Source of the DNA: Sulfitobacter sp. DFL-14
GTDB taxonomy: Bacteria > Pseudomonadota > Alphaproteobacteria > Rhodobacterales > Rhodobacteraceae
Assembly (NCBI RefSeq): GCF_003335585.1
Contig: NZ_QBFD01000022.1
Span: forward strand, 193,081-257,080
Direction: 5' to 3'
DNA: 64,000 nt
The notes below the pieces were generated by a model that saw nothing but the letters and a program-made list of their open reading frames with translations, was not told the origin of the DNA and searched no databases. Each line of letters starts with the position of its first letter. Position 1 is the first letter of the stretch. Made by a program: the position numbers and the translations under genes. Positions 58,697 to 64,000 of the stretch are shown piece by piece.

Positions 58697-59920
58697 ATGA
58701 CCTTCGGTGAGATTGCCCAGCGCCGCCTGCACGAGATTGCCGCCTGTTCGCAGGCCGGGGATGGGGTGACCCGCCTGCCCTTCACCCCCGAACACCGGGC
58801 GGCGCTGGACCAGATCCGCGGCTGGATGGAGGCCGCCGGATTGCAGGTGCATATGGATGCGGCGGCCACCCTGATCGGGCGCTACGCGGGGCCGGAGGGC
58901 AGCAAGACCCTGCTGATCGGGTCGCATCAGGATTCCGTGCCCGGCGGCGGGCGCTATGACGGGATCATGGGCATTGCGCTGGCCTGCCTCGCGCTGGAGA
59001 AGATCCGCCGGGATGGCCACGCACCGGCCTGTTCGGTGGAGGTTCTGGCCTTTGCCGACGAGGAAGGGGTGCGGTTTCCCACGGCGTTGCTGGGGCCGCG
59101 GGTGCTGGCCGGGACGTTTGATGCGGCGGCGCTGGCGCTGCCGGACCGGGATGGTGTGACCCTTGGCGCGGCGCTTGCCGGGTTTGGCGGCGATCCGGCG
59201 CGGCTGGAGGCGTTGCGCCGCGATCCTTCGGATGTGCTGGGTTATCTGGAGGTCCATATCGAACAGGGTCCGGTTCTGGAGCGCCGGGGGGCGGCGGTCG
59301 GGGTGGTGACCGGGATCTGCGGGATCGAGCGCAATGCCATCCGCTTTGCCGGAGAGACGGGCCATGCGGGCACGGTGCCGATGGCGGACCGCCGCGATGC
59401 GCTTGTGGCTGCGTCCCGCTTTATCGCGGCGGTGTCGGAACAGGCCGGGCAGACCAACAGCATCCGCGCCACGGTCGGGTCGATTTCGGTGCATCCCGAT
59501 GCGGTCAATGCGATCCCGGACCGGGCGGATTTCCCGCTTGAGGTGCGTTCGGTCTCGGATCAGGCGCGGCAGGGGTTTACCGAAGAAATGCGCGCGCTTG
59601 GCAATCGTATTGCCGGCGATGCCGGCCTGTCATTCGAGATGACGCGGACCTATGTCCAGCCTGCGGTGTCCTGCGACCCGGAGCTGTCGGCGGCATTGGT
59701 TGCTGCCGTGGAACAGGGCGGCGCGGCGGCGGTCACGCTGCCCTCAGGGGCCACCCATGATGCCTCTGCCATGTCAGACCTCTGCCCCATCGCGATGCTG
59801 TTCCTGCGCTGCCGGGGCGGGTTGAGCCATCATCCCGATGAATATGCCAGCGCCGCCGATATGGGGGCGGCGCTGGATGCCCTTGTGCATGTGCTGATGT
59901 CCTCAGGTCCGGGACAGTGA
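58697..59920 (+). CDS. M20-type N-carbamoyl / allantoate amidohydrolase
   Basis: A 407-residue zinc peptidase-like enzyme. ATG 58697 is preferred over 58691 because AGGA lies five bases before it. Metal ligands are His77 in GSHQDS, Asp88 in RYDG and Glu122-Glu123 in DEEGVRF, with the dimerisation domain containing HIEQGPVLE and GHAGTVPM. It hydrolyses N-carbamoyl amino acids, ureidoglycolate or allantoate; the exact substrate is not decided. The transporter and GntR genes next to it suggest uptake and hydrolysis as one module. The 3' end overlaps the MFS gene on the opposite strand by 18 bases. Confidence 0.88.
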   Translation: MTFGEIAQRRLHEIAACSQAGDGVTRLPFTPEHRAALDQIRGWMEAAGLQVHMDAAATLIGRYAGPEGSKTLLIGSHQDSVPGGGRYDGIMGIALACLALEKIRRDGHAPACSVEVLAFADEEGVRFPTALLGPRVLAGTFDAAALALPDRDGVTLGAALAGFGGDPARLEALRRDPSDVLGYLEVHIEQGPVLERRGAAVGVVTGICGIERNAIRFAGETGHAGTVPMADRRDALVAASRFIAAVSEQAGQTNSIRATVGSISVHPDAVNAIPDRADFPLEVRSVSDQARQGFTEEMRALGNRIAGDAGLSFEMTRTYVQPAVSCDPELSAALVAAVEQGGAAAVTLPSGATHDASAMSDLCPIAMLFLRCRGGLSHHPDEYASAADMGAALDALVHVLMSSGPGQ

Positions 59921-61060
59921 CCGCGCGGTGCCTGCGCGCAGGGCGACGGCGACCACAAGACCCAGTAGCGCCACAAAGGCACCGGTCAGCGGCGCGGCGG
60001 CATAGCCGCCGAAGCTGATCGCGGTGCCGCCCAGCAGCACGCCGGTGCCCTGACCGAGATAGACCATCGAGCTGTTCAGCGTCAGAACGAAGGTCGTCGA
60101 GGGCCCCGCCGTTGCCGCAAGGCTCCCCTGTACCACCGGTGCGGTGGCGAACTGGCAGACCGGCGCAAGGGCAACGCTGACGACAAGCGCCAGGATATTG
60201 ACCAGCAGCGGCGGGTTGGTCGACAGCGGCGGCACCAGCACCGCAAGCCCCAGCGCGATCCCGGCAAAGAGCCAGGCCAGCCCGCGCCCGCCCACGGTGG
60301 CCGCGATCCGCGCGCCAAGGGTCAGCCCGGCGAGGCAGGACAGCCCGACGCCAAGCTGGAACAGCGCCACATGGGTGCCGGTGCCGCCGGTCAGGCTGGT
60401 GACAACCGGGCCGATGTAGCCCACCAGGCAGAACATCGCGCCAAAGGCGAGATAGGTCGAGGCCAGCAGCCCCGCCGACCTGGCGTCGAGACCCGCGCTG
60501 CCCTTGGGGACAGGCTGTGCCGCGATGTCGGGGACGTTGCGCCAAACCAGCACGAGGGCCGCAGCCGAGGCCAGCGCGGCCACGCCGAAGCTGGCCCGCC
60601 AGCCCAGCCAGTCCCCGGCCAGAGAGCCCGCAGGCATTCCCAGCATCAGCGCATAGGCGACCCCGGAATAGACCTTGGCGATGGCCCCGCCCCGCTGTTC
60701 GGGGGCCACCAGTGTCACGGCGATGGACACCGCCAGCGGCAGCGAGAGCGCGCCGGTGATCCCCAGGGCGGTGCGCAGGAAGAGGAGTTCATTGAAACCC
60801 GGTGCCAGGATCGAGGCGACGTTGAGCAGCACCATGCTGCCCAGCACCGTCAGGAGCAGCGGTTTCTTACGCCGGTGCCGGGTCCAATGGGCCAGGAACG
60901 GCCCGGCAAAGGCGCAGCCAAGCGCATAGCCCGCCTGCAAAAGCCCGGCGGCCGAGACGCTGATGCCAAGGTCTGCGGCCAGCGGGCCGAGCAGGCCGGA
61001 GAAGACGAATCCCCCCAGCAGGAAGGCGAAGGGGACGGAGAGGAGCGTGATGACGGGCAT
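59903..61060 (-). CDS. MFS transporter
   Basis: A 385-residue transporter with about 12 hydrophobic segments. FSGLLGPLAADLGISVSAAGLLQAGYALGCAFAGPFLAHWTRHRRKKP is the typical first-half loop with an RRKK charge motif after helix 2. It resembles the drug/sugar efflux branch (AraJ/YdhP-like), and the substrate is unknown. It is followed four bases upstream in transcription order by the thioesterase gene. Confidence 0.85.
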   Translation of the reverse strand: MPVITLLSVPFAFLLGGFVFSGLLGPLAADLGISVSAAGLLQAGYALGCAFAGPFLAHWTRHRRKKPLLLTVLGSMVLLNVASILAPGFNELLFLRTALGITGALSLPLAVSIAVTLVAPEQRGGAIAKVYSGVAYALMLGMPAGSLAGDWLGWRASFGVAALASAAALVLVWRNVPDIAAQPVPKGSAGLDARSAGLLASTYLAFGAMFCLVGYIGPVVTSLTGGTGTHVALFQLGVGLSCLAGLTLGARIAATVGGRGLAWLFAGIALGLAVLVPPLSTNPPLLVNILALVVSVALAPVCQFATAPVVQGSLAATAGPSTTFVLTLNSSMVYLGQGTGVLLGGTAISFGGYAAAPLTGAFVALLGLVVAVALRAGTARSLSRT

Positions 61061-61063
61061 GGT

Positions 61064-61591
61064 CTACCCCTGTGCCGGAAAGAGGAAACAGGTGGTGGTG
61101 CCGGTGGCGATCAACCGGCCCGAGGCATCCTCCAGCCGCGCCTCTGCCGTGGCCGAGCGCCGCCCCCGGGAGACCAGCGTGCCCAGTGCCCGGACCTGTC
61201 CCGCATCGGGCGCGAGGGGGCGGATGAACTTCACCTCCGTGCCCATGCTCGTGTAGGTTTGACCGGGTCCAAGCACCGAATGGACCGCGCAACCCAGCAC
61301 GGAATCCAGCATGGTCATGATCCAGCCGCCGTGGACCATGCCCATGGGGTTCAGGAACTCCGGCCCCGGATCGCCCCGGAACTCCGCCTGCCCTTCGGAG
61401 ACGGCGTGTATCCATTGCCGCATTGTACGTGCCATGGTCGGGGCGGGCACGCCGCCGGTGGGGATCGCGCGCAGGATGTCGAGCCCGGACATGGCCGCGA
61501 TCTGGCGCGGGTCCGGCGAGCTGAAGCTCACCTCGGGCATGGTGGCGGCGTCAAAGGCGCGTTCTTTGGTTGTGGTGTCATGCTGTGGCAT
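61064..61591 (-). CDS. PaaI-type hotdog thioesterase
   Basis: A 175-residue protein; the start at 61591 follows GGAGG, and a 35-codon upstream extension is rejected. The hotdog core GMVHGGWIMTMLDSVLGCAVHSVL near 90 contains the HGG motif of PaaI-like acyl-CoA thioesterases, and YTSMGTEVKFIRPL follows. It releases free acid from an acyl-CoA, probably of the same catabolic set as the thiolase. It ends three bases before the MFS start. Confidence 0.85.
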   Translation of the reverse strand: MPQHDTTTKERAFDAATMPEVSFSSPDPRQIAAMSGLDILRAIPTGGVPAPTMARTMRQWIHAVSEGQAEFRGDPGPEFLNPMGMVHGGWIMTMLDSVLGCAVHSVLGPGQTYTSMGTEVKFIRPLAPDAGQVRALGTLVSRGRRSATAEARLEDASGRLIATGTTTCFLFPAQG

Positions 61592-61753
61592 GGGTGCCTC
61601 CGGAATATCTGGGTTTGGGAATGCCCTGCGGGCGGTTGCGGAAGGGGGCTGGGGCCTTGGCCCGCCGCCCTCTGTCATGGGGTGCGCTGGTGACATGCGC
61701 GGCTGTCCGGGTCAGATCCATTGGTTGTCCTTTCGGGTTGGGTGAAAGCCGGG

Positions 61754-62938
61754 TCAGATTTCGATGGCCAGTGCCGTAGCCTCGCCGCCGCCGATGCAGA
61801 GCGTGGCCACGCCGCGCCGCTTGCCCCGCGCCCGCAGGGCGTGCAGCAGGGTGACGAGGATGCGCGCGCCGGTGGCGCCGATGGGATGGCCAAGCGCACA
61901 GGCGCCGCCGTTCACATTGAGCCTCTCGCGGGGGATGCCGATCTTTTGCGCGGCGGCCATGGGGACCACGGCGAAGGCCTCGTTGATTTCCCACAGATCG
62001 ACCTGATCTGCGGACCAGCCGGTGCGGGCCAGCAGCTTTTCAATCGCCGGGATCGGCGCGGTGGTATAGAGCGCGGGGGCCTGGGCGTGGGCAGCCTGCC
62101 CGGCGATGGTGGCAAGCACCGGCAGGCCCCGCGCCTGGGCGTGGCTGCGCCGTGTCAGCACCAGCGCGGCCGCGCCATCGGCATTGGCCGAGGCGCTGGC
62201 GGCGGTGATTGTCCCGTCGCTGGCAAAGGCGGGCCGGAGGGCGGGGATCTTTGCCGGGTCGACCTGACCGGGGCGTTCGTCCTGCGCGACGGTGACTTCG
62301 CCCTTGCGCTGGGGCACTGTGACCGGCGCGATTTCATCGGTGAAGGCCCCCGAGGTGACCGCCATGCGGGCCCGTTCCAGCGTTTCGATGGCAAAGGCAT
62401 CCTGCGCCGCGCGGTCAAAGCCGAAGTCCCGTGCCGTGACCTCGCCGAAGGCGCCCATGGGGCGGCCCGGTTCATAGGCGTCTTCGAGGCCGTCGAACAT
62501 CATGTGATCGATCAGCGCGGCGCTGCCTGCCTTGCGGCCCGCGCGCATTTCCGGCGCGAGATAGGGGGCGCGGGACATGGATTCCATGCCGCCCGCGACG
62601 ATGATCTCGGCGCGCTCCAGTGTCAGCAGGTCGGCGGCGGTCATGATCGCCTTCATCCCGGAGCCGCAGACCTTGTTGATCGTGGTCGCGCCCACGGCAT
62701 CGTCGAGCCCTGCCGCCCGCGCCGCCTGCCGTGCCGGGGCCTGGCCCTGTCCGGCGGGCAGGACACAACCCATCAGCACCTCTGTGGCGTCCGTCGGCCC
62801 GAGCCCGGCGTCGGCCATGGCGGCGCGGATTGCCGTGGCCCCCAGCAGCGGCGCGGGGATCGGCGCAAGCGCGCCCATGAAGGCGCCAAGCGGGGTCCGG
62901 CGGGCGGCGCAGATGACGATGGGATCGGTAAGGGACAT
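61754..62938 (-). CDS. acetyl-CoA acetyltransferase (thiolase)
   Basis: A 394-residue degradative/biosynthetic-type thiolase. The nucleophile is Cys91 in NKVCGSGMKA, with the C-terminal GHPIGATG (His351) and CIGGGEA (Cys381) active-site loops. It either splits 3-ketoacyl-CoA or condenses two acetyl-CoA. It is divergent from the TetR regulator (starts 140 bases apart), which likely controls it. The other strand shows false open frames. Confidence 0.93.
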   Translation of the reverse strand: MSLTDPIVICAARRTPLGAFMGALAPIPAPLLGATAIRAAMADAGLGPTDATEVLMGCVLPAGQGQAPARQAARAAGLDDAVGATTINKVCGSGMKAIMTAADLLTLERAEIIVAGGMESMSRAPYLAPEMRAGRKAGSAALIDHMMFDGLEDAYEPGRPMGAFGEVTARDFGFDRAAQDAFAIETLERARMAVTSGAFTDEIAPVTVPQRKGEVTVAQDERPGQVDPAKIPALRPAFASDGTITAASASANADGAAALVLTRRSHAQARGLPVLATIAGQAAHAQAPALYTTAPIPAIEKLLARTGWSADQVDLWEINEAFAVVPMAAAQKIGIPRERLNVNGGACALGHPIGATGARILVTLLHALRARGKRRGVATLCIGGGEATALAIEI

Positions 62939-62971
62939 GGGGCGACTCGCTTTGCTCGTGATTTTCGATTA

Positions 62972-63019
62972 GATTATAAGCATAATCCAAACTGTCAAGA
63001 TTAGATGTTAATTGACATC
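62972..63019. promoter_or_regulatory. two inverted repeats between the thiolase and TetR genes
   Basis: GATTAT-AAGC-ATAATC at 62972-62987 and the near-palindrome GATGTTAATTGACATC at 63004-63019, both in the 140-base divergent promoter gap. Either may be the TetR operator. Confidence 0.55.
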
Positions 63020-63078
63020 CAAACAGGATTTTTCTAGGATTGGCAGGCCATACCGACCAGAGATGAAAAGGCGCTGAC

Positions 63079-63624
63079 ATGCGTGTAAGTCGTGAAGTTG
63101 CACAGGAAAATCGCCAGAAGGTGGTTGACGAAGCCGCCCGGCTGTTTCGCATCCACGGATATGAAGGCATTGGCATTTCGGGCCTGATGAAAGCCGCCGG
63201 GATGACTCATGGCGGGTTCTACAAGCAATTCCCGGACAAAACGGCGCTGATGGTGGAGGCCACCCAGGCGGCGATGGCACAGCATGAGACCGACTGGGCC
63301 AGGCGGCTGGAGAAAGCGGGGGGCGACCGGCTGGAGGCCTTCCGGCAGGCCTATCTGCACGACAGTCACCTGACGCGGGTTGCCGAGGGCTGCGTCCTGC
63401 CCGCGCTTGCGGCAGAGGCGCCGCGCCACGGAGAGGCCTTGCAGTCCGCTTTCGCCGAGGGGCTGGAGAAGCTGGCGGATCTGGTGGCCCCGGAGGACAG
63501 AGCGGTGGCGCTGAGCACCATCGCCCAGGTGGTCGGCGCGCTGATGCTGGCGCGGGCGGCGGGGGATCACCCGGTTGCGGATCAGGTCATCGCGGCGGTT
63601 GGCGGAAAGGCTGATGAGGGTTGA
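63079..63624 (+). CDS. TetR/AcrR-family regulator
   Basis: A 181-residue regulator. The N-terminal helix-turn-helix is about 8-55 (KVVDEAARLFRIHGYEGIGISGLMKAAGMTHGGFYKQFPDKTALM), the classical TetR pattern. The C-terminal ligand domain is helical, with a single cysteine in AEGCVLPALAAE. Divergent orientation makes the thiolase gene the likely target. The remaining 376 bases to the window end contain repeats and no gene. Confidence 0.9.
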   Translation: MRVSREVAQENRQKVVDEAARLFRIHGYEGIGISGLMKAAGMTHGGFYKQFPDKTALMVEATQAAMAQHETDWARRLEKAGGDRLEAFRQAYLHDSHLTRVAEGCVLPALAAEAPRHGEALQSAFAEGLEKLADLVAPEDRAVALSTIAQVVGALMLARAAGDHPVADQVIAAVGGKADEG

Positions 63625-63714
63625 TGGCGGCGGGGTGATCTGACTTTCGCGGCGAAGCGCATTGCCGGGTGGTGGTGCGATCTGACCTTAGTGACCGGCA
63701 GTTTATGGCAGGCA

Positions 63715-63930
63715 GGCCCGGAACAAGCCGAAGGCGCCGGGCCATCGCCTGCCCGCCGGTCGCACCAAAGGTGCGCCGTTGATCGTCGGCATGCCTTTGG
63801 CATGACGGGTAGGCGATATGGTCAGGCTTGGTGTTCCCATGATAGGACTCAGCAAAGCTGAGAAATAAAGTGGCACGAACATAAGGCAGCATCGCCTACC
63901 CCGGGCAGGCGCTGGCCCGGCTTGCATCCG
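63715..63930 (+). repeat. intergenic repeat family A, copy 3 (longest)
   Basis: Same order of blocks as copy 1: CCCGGAACAAGCCGAAGG, ATCGCCTGCCCG, GGGTAGGCGAT, GAGAAATAAAGTGG, GCATCGCC and CCCCGGGCAGGCGCTGGCCCG. It carries an additional about 45-base insert with small hairpins (CGCACC-AAA-GGTGCG and ATGCC-TTT-GGCAT). It has no coding potential. Confidence 0.72.
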
Positions 63931-63963
63931 GCCTTGGTGGATCAATCAGTGGACGGGACGCTT

Positions 63964-64000
63964 AGCGCCCCGCCTTAAACTTGAATCGCCGATACCCTGC
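63964..64000 (+). repeat. repeat family B, copy 3, cut by the window end
   Basis: The last 37 bases follow the first third of family B (AGCGCCCCGCCTTAAACTTG, then ATACCCTGC) with several changes from the two complete copies. The rest lies beyond the window. Confidence 0.6.

Overview
The window is a chromosomal segment of a high-GC alphaproteobacterium, almost certainly a Rhodobacterales member (roseobacter group or a close relative). The evidence is the gene order sdhA-D-C / mdh / malyl-CoA lyase-like / NnrU / mesaconyl-CoA hydratase / sucC / sucD / sucA / sucB / lpd, the presence of ethylmalonyl-CoA pathway enzymes, a Hint-domain protein and the DUF4175 low-complexity protein that are typical of this order, and a perfect FnrL-type box. 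I see no rRNA, tRNA, insertion sequence, prophage or CRISPR array.

Region 1 (1-23685) is a TCA-cycle supercluster. On the minus strand are succinate dehydrogenase (sdhA 5' end, sdhD, sdhC) and malate dehydrogenase. On the plus strand are a malyl-CoA lyase/thioesterase paralogue and mesaconyl-CoA hydratase (ethylmalonyl-CoA pathway), then sucC, sucD, sucA, sucB and lpd. Accessory genes are threaded between them: a stress protein behind an FNR-type box, two sulfotransferase-like genes, four unrelated genes that separate sucC from sucD, and a MAPEG / small dimeric-barrel / MAPEG trio between sucB and lpd. The upstream regions of sdhC and sucC carry the same pair of 10-bp palindromes with exactly the same 21-bp spacing, which points to one shared regulator.

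Region 2 (24061-41604) is housekeeping and envelope: a PPOX-fold protein, PlsC-type acyltransferase, FtsX and FtsE, a zinc-ribbon membrane protein, a bestrophin-type channel, a DUF4175 membrane protein, lysA, DUF2834, two overlapping miniature lipoprotein genes behind argH, a TlpA-like thioredoxin, a Hint-domain protein, a MarR-like regulator, gap (with a LacI-type operator) and a BadF-type sugar kinase.

Region 3 (41825-63624) is transport and catabolism. It has a nucleobase/nucleoside module (cytosine-deaminase-like amidohydrolase plus a BMP-family ABC transporter), a LysR regulator divergent from a reductase-like gene, a cell wall hydrolase, and a Dpp/Opp-type peptide transporter with a fused permease-ATPase. 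A GntR regulator, a DUF1028 protein and an M20-type carbamoyl amidohydrolase sit beside the transporter and share AT-rich palindromes. Last come an MFS carrier, a thioesterase, a thiolase and a divergent TetR regulator.

The non-coding DNA is rich in structured repeats: a ~170-220 bp intergenic family (three copies), a ~100 bp nested-palindrome family (two inverted copies flanking the bestrophin gene and one cut by the window end), a 98-bp tandem array of paired hairpins (3.7 units), five perfect 14-bp tandem units next to a double palindrome, a 33-bp dispersed repeat, and paired hairpin elements inside the nucleoside transporter operon.
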